Shown here: positions 26,344-35,429 of the stretch, one piece after another
Layout: every line of letters begins with the position of its first letter
Numbering within the stretch: position 1 is the stretch's first letter
Assembly: GCA_023435895.1 (NCBI GenBank)
Contig: JAEZLH010000006.1
Location: forward strand, 77,480 to 141,479
Direction of reading: 5' to 3'
Length of the DNA: 64,000 nucleotides
Origin: Bacillota bacterium
Lineage (GTDB): Bacteria; Bacillota; Clostridia; Lachnospirales; Lachnospiraceae
Position numbers and translations under genes: made by a program
Notes under the pieces: model-generated
What the model saw: only the letters and a program-made list of their open reading frames with translations
The model's database searches: none
What the model was told of the DNA's origin: nothing

Positions 26344-27924
26344 ATGTTACTTACATCAGAAATTGCGAGCTATGGTCCTATTATCTTAACGGTTGCAGCT
26401 GTAGTTTTAGTATTGCTCATCTTATCATTAATCTTACGTTTATGGAAAAAGGTTCCCCAGGATAAGGCAATGGTTGTTACCGGTTTAAGAAAGAAGATTA
26501 TTACCGGTGGAGGTGGTATTGTTATTCCGGTTTTTGAACGTACGGATATCATATCACTGGGTAATATTCAGCTGAATATCAGCACATCTCAAACCATGTC
26601 ATCTCAGGGTGTGCCGATTGACGTACTTGGTACCGCGGTGATAAAGGTTAGAAACACACATGAAAGCATTTATGCGGCAATCGAACAGTTTACTGGTACC
26701 AATGAACCTCAGATTCAGAAGTCAATTAGTGAACAGGTTACTCTTATCTTGGAAGGTAAGCTTCGTGAAATCGTTGCTTCTATGACAGTAGAGCAGATCT
26801 ATAATGACCGTGAAGCATTTTCCGCAAAGGTACAGGAAGTGGTTGGTACCAAAATCGGAGAAATGGGTCTTGAATTAAAGGATTTCTCCATTAAAGATGT
26901 AAATGATACCAATGGTTATATCAGAGCACTTGGTGCAAAGCAAATTGCGGAAAAGAAAAAGGATGCAGAAATTGCACAGGCAATCGCGTTAAAAGAAGAG
27001 AATATCAAAAAATCCGAGGCTACCAAGGAAGGCGAAAAGGCTCGTTTGGAAGCAGAAACCGAAGTAAGCGCAGCAATCAAGGCAAAAGAGGTTCGTGAGG
27101 CTGACTATAGAAGTGAACAGGAATCAGCAAAAGCGAAGGCGGATGCGGCTTATGAAATCCAAAAGAGCATTACTTACAAAGAGGTTATTTCAGCGCAAAT
27201 GGAAGCGGATATCTTAAAGCAGCAAAAGCAGAAAGAACTTCAGGAAGCACAGTTACAGGTTGATATTGCAAGAGAGTTAAAACAGATTGAGCTGGAACAA
27301 CGTCGTGCGGAGAAGACTCGTGAAGAGTTAAAGACGAAAGTCGTAGAACCTGCTAACGCAGACAGAGAACAGAAGAAAGCGGAAGCAGATGCTGAAAAGT
27401 ATACAAAGATTGCAGAAGCAGAAGCGAGAGCAGAATCCAGAAAAACAGAAGCAAATGCAGAAGCAGAAGCAATTAGATTAAAGGCAAAGGCGGAAGCTGA
27501 TGCAGAAGCACTCAATGGTGAAGCGAAAGCTAGAGCGATTTCTGCTGTTGGTCTTGCAGAAGCAGAAGCCATTAAGGCAAAGGGTCTTGCAGAAGCGGAG
27601 GCAATGGAGAAGAAGGCAGAGGCTTATAAGAAGTATACCGGTGCCGCTATGGCAGATAAGTTAATTGAGAAGTTACCTGAGGTTGCAAGAGCAGTAGCTG
27701 AGCCGTTAAGCCAGATTTCTGATATTAAGATTTACGGTGGCGGAATAGACAGCGTATCCGATAACGTACCAACTGTTTTGGCGAAGGTATTTGATACCGT
27801 TCAGAGTGCAGTGGGTATTGATGTGAAAAATATCGTTATGGCGGAAAGTCTTGATGCAAAGACTACGAAAAACATCAATGTAACAGGATTGAATAAGGAT
27901 ATTATAAGTGAAGTAACGGAATAA
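26344..27924 (+). CDS. floT: Flotillin-like protein
   Basis: The 526-residue protein has an N-terminal membrane helix (about residues 9-31), an SPFH/PHB domain (about 40-220, with QTMSSQGVPIDVLGTAVIKV) and a long coiled coil of EA-rich repeats (about 220-430), then a Gly-containing tail (KIYGGGIDS). This is the standard flotillin architecture; such proteins scaffold membrane microdomains. It forms an operon with the YuaF-like gene and ends at a strong terminator. Length is close to B. subtilis YuaG (about 509). Confidence 0.94.
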   Translation: MLLTSEIASYGPIILTVAAVVLVLLILSLILRLWKKVPQDKAMVVTGLRKKIITGGGGIVIPVFERTDIISLGNIQLNISTSQTMSSQGVPIDVLGTAVIKVRNTHESIYAAIEQFTGTNEPQIQKSISEQVTLILEGKLREIVASMTVEQIYNDREAFSAKVQEVVGTKIGEMGLELKDFSIKDVNDTNGYIRALGAKQIAEKKKDAEIAQAIALKEENIKKSEATKEGEKARLEAETEVSAAIKAKEVREADYRSEQESAKAKADAAYEIQKSITYKEVISAQMEADILKQQKQKELQEAQLQVDIARELKQIELEQRRAEKTREELKTKVVEPANADREQKKAEADAEKYTKIAEAEARAESRKTEANAEAEAIRLKAKAEADAEALNGEAKARAISAVGLAEAEAIKAKGLAEAEAMEKKAEAYKKYTGAAMADKLIEKLPEVARAVAEPLSQISDIKIYGGGIDSVSDNVPTVLAKVFDTVQSAVGIDVKNIVMAESLDAKTTKNINVTGLNKDIISEVTE

Positions 27925-27936
27925 TTGAATATTAAC

Positions 27937-27979
27937 AAAAAAGAGAAGTAGAATGTGTAATTATGAGCTTCTCTTTTTT
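27937..27979 (+). terminator. Rho-independent terminator after flotillin
   Basis: AAAAAAGAGAAG at 27937-27948 pairs perfectly with CTTCTCTTTTTT at 27968-27979, giving a 12-bp stem with a T run. Confidence 0.8.
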
Positions 27980-28121
27980 GTATTGTAAGTTAAACCATCT
28001 GCATATTTCAATTCCGCAATTTAGATGGGGTAGACGATTTTAATAAAGTGATGCTTCTAAAATTAGTCTGCATATGATAACGAGAAGCACTCCTTAGAAG
28101 TAGAGTATAAAATGTGATTCA

Positions 28122-29009
28122 CTATCCGTGACGAATTGGCATATAGATATCAGCCTCACAATAATCTTTTCTACAGATACGCTGATTAATACGTTCAAAA
28201 TGGTATCCTCTTTGAGGTAAAAGACTTGTCTTTGGAAGCCATATACTATCAATTAAATCATAAACTTCATGAAGTAATTTAATTGTTAATTCTTCCGGAG
28301 AATGCAACCCTATATAACGAAAGACAGCATAGTTTGATCGTTCAATAGTCTGACAGGTAAAAAAAGGGTCATTTTCAAAAGGTACAGAGACCTCAATGCT
28401 TGGCATATAAAAATCCTCGCTATAGTTATCGTAATAAGTTATCAGACCATAATAAATATGCTCTTGTACCGTATTCTTTAACCGATTGCGCTGATTATAA
28501 TAAAAATCCAAAGCTTTGGTATTTGCTGTACTGTAGTCATAATTTTCTTGATGATTAATCAGTGTCCTGATACCGGCAAGATGAAAGCGAGACTTGGTAC
28601 AATACCAAGGGGGACTCAGTATACCCATGGAGATCTCCGACAGAAGTGTGGTGTCAATGGGAGGTATAATGGGAAGTTCGCAGCTGTTTTGGCGAAAATC
28701 GGTGGGAGTAAGCCCGAATAACTGCTTGAAAGCTCTCTCATAGCTTTGTTCATATTCAAAGTGATATTCCAATGCTATATCAATGATTTTTAACTGATCA
28801 TTTAACAGATCCTCAAGGCTATTGGTAAGTTTTCGTTCTCTCACATAAGTCATTAATGGTTTTCCGGTTATAGCCCGGAAAATCCTATGAAAATGATATT
28901 TTGAAATGGATAATTTATGAGCGATTTCGTCCAGCGACAAGCTTGTTTTTAAATTATCTTCAATAAGAGCTACTGCATCATTAATGAGCTTTCGGTTCGC
29001 AACGTTCAT
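28122..29009 (-). CDS. AraC-family regulator with GyrI-like effector domain
   Basis: The 295-residue protein places two AraC helix-turn-helix motifs at the N-terminus (about residues 8-105; LSLDEIAHKLSISKYHFHRIF) and a GyrI-like/effector-binding domain behind them, the SoxS/Rob-type order with a multidrug-sensing module. It is divergent from the lipoprotein esterase at 29120 across 110 bases. GGAGGT lies ahead of the start. Ligand and targets are unknown. Confidence 0.9.
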   Translation of the reverse strand: MNVANRKLINDAVALIEDNLKTSLSLDEIAHKLSISKYHFHRIFRAITGKPLMTYVRERKLTNSLEDLLNDQLKIIDIALEYHFEYEQSYERAFKQLFGLTPTDFRQNSCELPIIPPIDTTLLSEISMGILSPPWYCTKSRFHLAGIRTLINHQENYDYSTANTKALDFYYNQRNRLKNTVQEHIYYGLITYYDNYSEDFYMPSIEVSVPFENDPFFTCQTIERSNYAVFRYIGLHSPEELTIKLLHEVYDLIDSIWLPKTSLLPQRGYHFERINQRICRKDYCEADIYMPIRHG

Positions 29010-29119
29010 AATGACCTCCCAATCTCATAATAGCAAGAAATGTTCAACCGTTTTTATGATTTCATAATATACTATCACTATATTATTGTCAAAATAAAAG
29101 AATATAGGAGGGACAATGA

Positions 29120-30220
29120 ATGATAAAATTCAAATCAAATGCGGTTGCTATTATTTCTATTTTTATCTTATTGGTTTTGGTCGGGTGCAAGAGTAGTTCA
29201 ATAGATACACAATCAGAGATACAGGGGAATCAAGGAAAGCAGAATGAGGTAACTAAATCTGCGAATGGATCGAATAATATAACAAAAGAGCAGGAAAACG
29301 AATACGAACTAAAGAAAGGAACTTTAAAGACAGATACTATCAGTTCCAATGCAATAGCTGAGAATCAAATTAAGGAGAAAAAGGAACATAAGCTGTATAT
29401 CTACTTGCCACCTTCCTATAATGAAAGTAAGAAAAAATACCCGGTAATATATTTTCTGCACGGATTCGGTGATTCTGCACTGGGTTTTATAAACTATACA
29501 CAAAGTGAACTGGATCAAGAGTTCTCCAAAGAGCCCACAAAAGAATTTATCTTAGTTGCTGTAGACGGCTCAAATTCTGTTGGTGGATCTTTCTATGTGA
29601 ATTCTCCGATAATCGGAAAGTGGGATGATTATACCTCCAAGGAAGTGGTCACTTACATAGATAGTAACTATAGAACCTTAGCAAAATCGGATTCTCGAGG
29701 AATATGTGGCTTTTCTATGGGTGGTTTTGGTGCCTTGAATCTGGCATTTCTTCATCCGGATATTTATGGAGCAGTTTTTTCTATGTCACCTGGAGTACTA
29801 GCACCCGGAAAGATTGGTGATGCATTGGATTCCTGGGCTTCAGATAATACTTTCCTGAAATCATATTCCTTGGCATTTGCCTATGATAAAGATTACCCTT
29901 ACCTTAAAATACCGAAAAGGGACAGCTCAAAAAAGGATAATGAACTCTTAAAGCAATGGGAATCCGGATTTGGTGATTGGGATAAGAAAATTAATGCGTA
30001 CCAAAAATTAAACAAACCACTTTTAGCAATTGGACTTCTATATGGGGAGGCGGATTCTTATAAATGGATTTCGGAGGGAACGGAATACCTATCTGATTTA
30101 TTGGATAAACAGGGAATAAAGCATTCTCTTTCTACAAACCATAACGGACATAGCATTCCAATGAAAGTAATGTCAGATTATATTATCCCATTTTTTGGTC
30201 AGCATCTTAAATGGGAATAG
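29120..30220 (+). CDS. Lipoprotein esterase of the esterase D / CE1 type
   Basis: The 366-residue protein starts with a lipoprotein signal (LVLVGCKSS), followed by a polar linker to about residue 85 and an alpha/beta hydrolase domain. The oxyanion strand YFLHGFG, the nucleophile elbow GFSMGGFGALN and the catalytic His in NHNGHSIPM are visible. The domain belongs to the esterase D/feruloyl esterase-like group, so an acetyl-xylan or feruloyl ester is a sensible guess for a plant-fibre degrader, anchored outside the cell. AGGAGGG precedes the ATG at 29120. Confidence 0.85.
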   Translation: MIKFKSNAVAIISIFILLVLVGCKSSSIDTQSEIQGNQGKQNEVTKSANGSNNITKEQENEYELKKGTLKTDTISSNAIAENQIKEKKEHKLYIYLPPSYNESKKKYPVIYFLHGFGDSALGFINYTQSELDQEFSKEPTKEFILVAVDGSNSVGGSFYVNSPIIGKWDDYTSKEVVTYIDSNYRTLAKSDSRGICGFSMGGFGALNLAFLHPDIYGAVFSMSPGVLAPGKIGDALDSWASDNTFLKSYSLAFAYDKDYPYLKIPKRDSSKKDNELLKQWESGFGDWDKKINAYQKLNKPLLAIGLLYGEADSYKWISEGTEYLSDLLDKQGIKHSLSTNHNGHSIPMKVMSDYIIPFFGQHLKWE

Positions 30221-30230
30221 GGTATCAATA

Positions 30231-30301
30231 GGATGGAACCATATAAAATTATCGGAAAACGCGATTAGTCGCGTTATTATGATATTTATATGGTTTCATC
30301 C
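30231..30301. terminator. Bidirectional terminator hairpin
   Basis: The ends 30231-30247 and 30285-30301 form a 17-bp stem with one G-U pair, enclosing an ACGCGATTAGTCGCGT inner hairpin. It lies between the converging esterase and arylsulfotransferase-like genes and can serve both. Confidence 0.75.
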
Positions 30302-30308
30302 TATTTTA

Positions 30309-31817
30309 TCAATGTTTCACCGATAGGATTTCAGAAATACCTATAATATCCCCGGAGGAGTCCAGAGCGCATACTTGGTAATAGTCTTCAATTCCCTTTA
30401 CCGTGATTTTTGTTTCGAAGCCCGTTCTGGCTACAGTGTCCTTGACGAATAAACAATAGGGGAAGGAACCTGCTGATACCTGCCAGGAGACGGTCTCGGT
30501 GGAACCGTTCCAGGAGGCATAGATATCAACAGAATCTTGACCAGGTACGGCGGCGATAGCAGGAGGATAAAGTGGAAGCCCAATCCACTTATTCTTAAAA
30601 GCCCGGTAGGACATGTTCTTGTTCGGATAGCGCATGTCATATAAGAAGTTGACTCTCGGCTCTTTAATGTTATTTCCTTCCTGTGCATATTCGGATAGGT
30701 AGGGTTGCTGTCCCCAACCAATAAATTGATTGCCGTTTGGCTGTTTTTGAACGTTACCCTGGCTAGCCACGTATAAAACAGGATCATGAAAATACTTCCT
30801 CAAAGCTTTGGCACTCATATTGCGATAATCTAGTTCAAGAACCAATCCATGTGAGCGGCACTGAGGAGGTGAGTTAGGAGAAGCGCAGCAAGCATCATCA
30901 AACATACTGATTAATTGGTTGGAGCGATATCTTGCGTCATGCTGCCAGGAAAAATCTGCTCCCTCTTCAATTTGAAAGTCACTCTTCTTTCCGCCAAGCT
31001 GCCAGGAAATCCTACCGGTTCGTTTGGCAATCTTATAAATAGCCCACATATTTCTCATACTGACCAACAAGGTTCCGTCTTTTCCTTCATCAATTGAATT
31101 CATATGATAACAATCCCATATATTATTAGTCTGTGTAGCTGAGGCAGCAGGCATCATAGAATCCCCCGGGTTAATATGGGAAAGTGCATTCCAGAAAAAT
31201 ACTAATTCCCCGGTGGAAAGATCAATTTCTTGTATGGAATAGTCATCAATAAAACCGTGTTTAGGTCCACCATAAGGACTCAAATCATAGGGAACCTGCT
31301 TAATGGCAGTAAACAATACGGTGTTTCGTTTGGTAATAATAAATTCATGCAGATCAGAGGTAAAGCCCATTCTGGCAGATATCCTTTTTAGTACATTGTA
31401 ATGCTGATCTAAAATAATGTAATAGGCACCTGGTTCCGGATCTCCGGCAGGCAGATTTAAAAACATGGACTGAGTTCCTGAAATGGTTCCCTGCCACATT
31501 GTCAATACGGGTTGACCTTTATAGCGCTGTACTCGGAAATCAGTGTTTTGTATATAAATACTGCATAAGGGATTAAACCAAATGGGGTCGCCGGTCTGAT
31601 CCATAATGAGAGCGCCGGTCTGACCAATCATTTTTGAACCGAAAACGGTATAAGGTGCAACAAATAATAGTCCTTCTGAAGTACCTGGCTTATCAAGATT
31701 CACCTTTACTTTCATTGGATGCAGATTCGGAGCTGATATAAAGTTCCATTCTGCGCTCTTTAATCCATCGCAGTAATTGCGAGTTGGTAAATCTTCAAAT
31801 TTATTCATAGAATTCAT
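30309..31817 (-). CDS. Arylsulfotransferase-family (ASST/Arylsulfotran_2) protein
   Basis: The 502-residue protein resembles the Arylsulfotran_2 branch: a beta-propeller of repeated blades with LHEFIITKRNTVLFTA, NIWDCYHMNSID, GTLLVSMRNMWAIYKI and ISWQLGGKKSDF, followed by a C-terminal segment that looks like a fibronectin-like domain. These proteins are better known from actinobacteria and fungi. Classical bacterial ASST is periplasmic and moves sulfate between phenols, but this protein has no visible signal peptide and its activity is inference. It diverges from the flavin oxidase at 32190. Confidence 0.8.
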   Translation of the reverse strand: MNSMNKFEDLPTRNYCDGLKSAEWNFISAPNLHPMKVKVNLDKPGTSEGLLFVAPYTVFGSKMIGQTGALIMDQTGDPIWFNPLCSIYIQNTDFRVQRYKGQPVLTMWQGTISGTQSMFLNLPAGDPEPGAYYIILDQHYNVLKRISARMGFTSDLHEFIITKRNTVLFTAIKQVPYDLSPYGGPKHGFIDDYSIQEIDLSTGELVFFWNALSHINPGDSMMPAASATQTNNIWDCYHMNSIDEGKDGTLLVSMRNMWAIYKIAKRTGRISWQLGGKKSDFQIEEGADFSWQHDARYRSNQLISMFDDACCASPNSPPQCRSHGLVLELDYRNMSAKALRKYFHDPVLYVASQGNVQKQPNGNQFIGWGQQPYLSEYAQEGNNIKEPRVNFLYDMRYPNKNMSYRAFKNKWIGLPLYPPAIAAVPGQDSVDIYASWNGSTETVSWQVSAGSFPYCLFVKDTVARTGFETKITVKGIEDYYQVCALDSSGDIIGISEILSVKH

Positions 31818-32189
31818 CTTAAAATCATCTCCATAAGTTCCTTGGCAATTAATTGAATCGAATTAGCAAATATAGTTTTTATGTGAATCATTGCACTATC
31901 AATTTATGATTTCTATATACGTATTGTGCAGGTAAATGTTGAAATATGACGTTTATATGCGAATTATTGTAGTGCTTTCGTCAAAAAACAACTAGTTTGT
32001 TGCAAATTAATTATGATATGACATAACATATCCGAATTTGGAACATATAATGAAATGAATTTATATATTTGAGTAATTAATAGTGGTAGAGGGTCACAAA
32101 ATCATTTTATTAGACCGTACTAATTTATGCCAGCGTCATCCTGGAATAAATTAAATATATAAAATTCTTGGGCAGGAATGGAGAGAAAT
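31818..32189. other. Divergent intergenic region, no gene seen
   Basis: The 372-base AT-rich region separates the arylsulfotransferase-like and flavin oxidase genes and must hold both promoters, but no convincing -35/-10 pair stands out. A palindromic core AACTAGTT within AACAACTAGTTTGTTG lies near 31986-32001; a similar AACAACTAGTT occurs at 39976-39986 before the TetR gene. Both may be coincidence. Confidence 0.4.
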
Positions 32190-33662
32190 ATGAGTGATTT
32201 TTTGTTTGGATTAACTGGTGATATTGTTACACCGTTTGATCTTGGTTATAGAGAAGACAGGCAGGGTTATAACAGAGCAATTCAGCAATTCCCTCTGATT
32301 ATTGTATATTGTAGGAACAAAAGAGATATTTCAAATGCAATTTTATGGAGCAGAAGACATGATATTGCTATTCGAATTCGAAATGGTGGTCACAACTATG
32401 AAGGGTACTCAAACGGCAATTGTACGTTAATTATTGATGTGAGTAAATTGATTCATATGAAGATAGATGAGTGCACGAATCAACTTTATGTGGAAGGAGG
32501 AGTAACAAACGGTCTTGTTTATGACTATGTTTCTTCAAAGGGGTACCCGTTCCCTGGAGGAACTTGCCCTACTGTGGGAGTGGGTGGCTATTCCCTTGGA
32601 GGTGGGTGGGGACTTTCCTGCAGGAATTTTGGCTTAGGTTGTGACAGTTTGATAGATATCGAATTGATCAATTATGAAGGGGTTTTAATCAAGGCGAATA
32701 AGGAGCTTAATCCAGAATTATTTTGGGCATGTCAGGGAGCAGGCGGAGGAAATTTCGGAGTAATTGCATCCATGACTTTTTGGCTTCCTCCCAAGGTGGA
32801 TATGGTTACGCTGATAGAGATTGATTATCTGCACGTAAATCAGGAGGAGCAGAAGGTGTTCCTTTCAACCTGGCAGAACTGGTTAAAGAATGCGGATAAA
32901 CGGATAACACTCATCTCCAGAATTTATAATTCATTAGAGGATCAGTTATCCATGTTGGTACGAGGAATATTTTATGGTGGGTATGAAGAGGTAGAATATA
33001 TCATGGCGGATTTTCTTGCTCTTGAGGGGGCAAGATATAATATAGAAACCATGTCATTTTTGGAAGCAGTGTCGATTATAGGCAGCGTATATCCACCCTA
33101 TGAGAAATTTCAGTCCGTCAGTCGATTTGTGGAGCGAGAATTCCATTGTGATGAGATATCGGAGTTGGTGGGATTAATACAAGAGCCTCCGAAGGGTTCC
33201 GTCTTTACAGGTCTCTCAATGTATGCGCTGGGAGGAAGGGTTTCCGAAATCAATAAAGATGATACAGCTTTCTTTTACCGGCAAGCCAATTATATCATAT
33301 GGCTTGAAACCGTATGGGAAGAAAACAAATATGCAATAGGAAACAGGTTATGGATTTATGATCAGTATCCCTATTTGGAATCAGTAACAATGGGATCTTA
33401 TGTGAACTTCCCTTACAACGGCCTTCCAAATTATTTGGAGGAGTATTATGGTTGCCATGTTCAGAAACTATTGCAAATTAAAGCTAAGTATGATCCATAC
33501 AATATTTTTAGTTTTCCACAGGGAATCCAAAGGACGGAAGATGGATGTTATATAGATAACCCTATGTTACCCAGGGCAGAGAACAATTTTGACGGATATA
33601 AACCTTCACAGCATTTGAACTATCGAGGCTTTCGTTATGTGACCAAAGACAGCGAAGTGTAA
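32190..33662 (+). CDS. Berberine-bridge-type FAD oxidase with two covalent flavin sites
   Basis: The 490-residue protein belongs to the PCMH-type FAD-binding oxidoreductases. His68 in RNGGHNYEGYS and Cys126 in GGTCPTVGVGGYSLGGGWG match the two residues that bind FAD through both 8-alpha-His and 6-S-Cys bonds. The C-terminal BBE segment (YYGCHVQKLLQIKAKYDPYNIF) is present. Known members oxidise sugars, alcohols or alkaloids with oxygen as acceptor, surprising in what appears to be an anaerobe. No signal peptide is seen. The ATG at 32190 follows GGAGAG; another at 32178 is possible. Confidence 0.9.
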   Translation: MSDFLFGLTGDIVTPFDLGYREDRQGYNRAIQQFPLIIVYCRNKRDISNAILWSRRHDIAIRIRNGGHNYEGYSNGNCTLIIDVSKLIHMKIDECTNQLYVEGGVTNGLVYDYVSSKGYPFPGGTCPTVGVGGYSLGGGWGLSCRNFGLGCDSLIDIELINYEGVLIKANKELNPELFWACQGAGGGNFGVIASMTFWLPPKVDMVTLIEIDYLHVNQEEQKVFLSTWQNWLKNADKRITLISRIYNSLEDQLSMLVRGIFYGGYEEVEYIMADFLALEGARYNIETMSFLEAVSIIGSVYPPYEKFQSVSRFVEREFHCDEISELVGLIQEPPKGSVFTGLSMYALGGRVSEINKDDTAFFYRQANYIIWLETVWEENKYAIGNRLWIYDQYPYLESVTMGSYVNFPYNGLPNYLEEYYGCHVQKLLQIKAKYDPYNIFSFPQGIQRTEDGCYIDNPMLPRAENNFDGYKPSQHLNYRGFRYVTKDSEV

Positions 33663-33691
33663 TTGGAATATTTGGATTGGTGAAACCAACA

Positions 33692-35401
33692 TTAAACGTA
33701 GGTTCTAAAGACATCAAAGGTTTTAAATACATCAATAATTCCATAGCCCCAATCGGGATTTGGATAAATTAGATTATTATTTCGGTTGGCTCCTCGTATC
33801 AGAAATTTCTTGATACTAAAAGCATCCACATTGGGGTAATTATTTTTTACCACACACCACTCCAAAAGAAGAGCATTTATTCCGGCAGAGTGTGCAGCAG
33901 CAGCGCTGGTACCTGTGGTTCTGACAAAAGTATGTTTTGGCGTTGGTGCAAGTACATTTACGCCAGGAGCAGCCAGATCTGGGTTGATAATGTTGGAGGT
34001 GGAAAATCCTCGACCTGCATTGTTGTATAAATTACCAGAGGCTGCATTATAAGCAGTCACGGTCATGGGTATATATGCATTACCGGGAGAGGTGATCGTG
34101 GTATTTGGGTCGGCAACTAAAAAATACGTATCTTTACTGATAATATCACTGACCGGCAGCCACATATGAAAAGAGCCCTTCACATTACCTTTTCCAAACA
34201 CATTAAACTTCCAAATGCCGGAGGAAGGATTTTTGAAACGAATGACAATAACTTGATTGCCGGATACTGGCTCAATGAGAACGTAATTTACCAGGATTAT
34301 GGTTGGGTTGAAAATGTATTTTATGGTCTGGGTTTGCGAAAGGCGGGTTGAGACTACAGCAACGGATTCCCCCCCGGGCGATATGATATTCATGGAGTAA
34401 ATCATAGGAGGTTCCCCCCAGAGCTCCATGGTAAAGCCGGGCTCATTATCGGATATATTTAGTTCAACATTCACTGGCCCGGAGTAGGGGGGGATTTCGC
34501 TGAAAAAGTGTCGTTTTAATCCTCCTTCATTACCGGCAGAAATGGATACACTGACCCTTGGAGTATCGGCTGCAAGAGTGACAAGGGTATTTAATAAGCC
34601 ATAGTTGTTATGAGGACCCAGGGAAGTACCGAGACCTAAGTAAATGGAGAGAGGCTTTGAAAGAGATCTTGCGGTGTATAGAATGTATTGGATGGCCCAC
34701 ATAATATCATCTTCTTGGTAGCATTCTTTCTCATGAGGAATAAAGTATAAATCTTTTAAGTTGTTTTTCGCCTGTTTAAGCTTAACGATCATTAACTCAC
34801 TATTTGGAGCCACTCCGCTAAACCCATTAACATGATCTTCGTTGCCGGCTGCAATACCTGCCATCATAGTTCCATGTCCGTTTTCATCCTTGGAAGGAAC
34901 TATGGAAAATGGGTTGTCATTATTTATAGCTTGGTCGATTTGATTTTTCGTGTATTCTGTTCCATAGAAGGTTGGATAAACAGCAATGGGGTTATTAGGA
35001 CCATCAATGGTTTGATCCCATATGGATATAATCCTAGTCGTGCCATCAGGATTTATAAATACCGGGTTAGTATAATCAATGCCCGTATCGATGATGCCTA
35101 TAATTACTCCGTTACCGGTTAAATTGGTAGAGCGGTTTCTGCGTAATTTTTGTACACCGGAGGCTTCCAAGCTTTGTTCATCAGCCAAGGCATAATAATT
35201 TGGAATAGCATAATATCCGACTTCCGATAAACTTAATTTTTCTATGTCCGCTATGGGAATGTAAATTACAGCATAGGCTTCATTCATGATTTGTATGGTA
35301 TATTTTTCGTAAGGTTTAAGCAGATTAGGATTATTATTATAACGAATCACAATATTCATATAGTCATTGCTCATAATTTTAAACTTTTCATCTTCATTCA
35401 T
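33692..35401 (-). CDS. Csp-like subtilase (S8 peptidase) 1
   Basis: This 569-residue serine protease has an intact triad: Asp105 in IIDTGIDY, His176 in NGHGTMMAG and Ser499 in TTGTSAAAA. An N-terminal prodomain of about 85 residues precedes the catalytic domain, and about 130 residues between the oxyanion region and the serine form a jelly-roll insertion, the layout of clostridial Csp germination proteases. No signal peptide is seen. GGAGGG precedes the ATG. It is one of two tandem paralogues; in spore formers Csp proteins cleave a spore-cortex hydrolase precursor, but that role is not shown here. Confidence 0.92.
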   Translation of the reverse strand: MNEDEKFKIMSNDYMNIVIRYNNNPNLLKPYEKYTIQIMNEAYAVIYIPIADIEKLSLSEVGYYAIPNYYALADEQSLEASGVQKLRRNRSTNLTGNGVIIGIIDTGIDYTNPVFINPDGTTRIISIWDQTIDGPNNPIAVYPTFYGTEYTKNQIDQAINNDNPFSIVPSKDENGHGTMMAGIAAGNEDHVNGFSGVAPNSELMIVKLKQAKNNLKDLYFIPHEKECYQEDDIMWAIQYILYTARSLSKPLSIYLGLGTSLGPHNNYGLLNTLVTLAADTPRVSVSISAGNEGGLKRHFFSEIPPYSGPVNVELNISDNEPGFTMELWGEPPMIYSMNIISPGGESVAVVSTRLSQTQTIKYIFNPTIILVNYVLIEPVSGNQVIVIRFKNPSSGIWKFNVFGKGNVKGSFHMWLPVSDIISKDTYFLVADPNTTITSPGNAYIPMTVTAYNAASGNLYNNAGRGFSTSNIINPDLAAPGVNVLAPTPKHTFVRTTGTSAAAAHSAGINALLLEWCVVKNNYPNVDAFSIKKFLIRGANRNNNLIYPNPDWGYGIIDVFKTFDVFRTYV

Positions 35402-35429
35402 ATTAATCCCTCCAATCGGTTGAATTTCG

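Noticed and set aside
27240..27572. Ala/Ser-rich 110-codon minus-strand frame
   Set aside because: It is the complement of the EA-rich coiled coil of flotillin and follows from that repeat.
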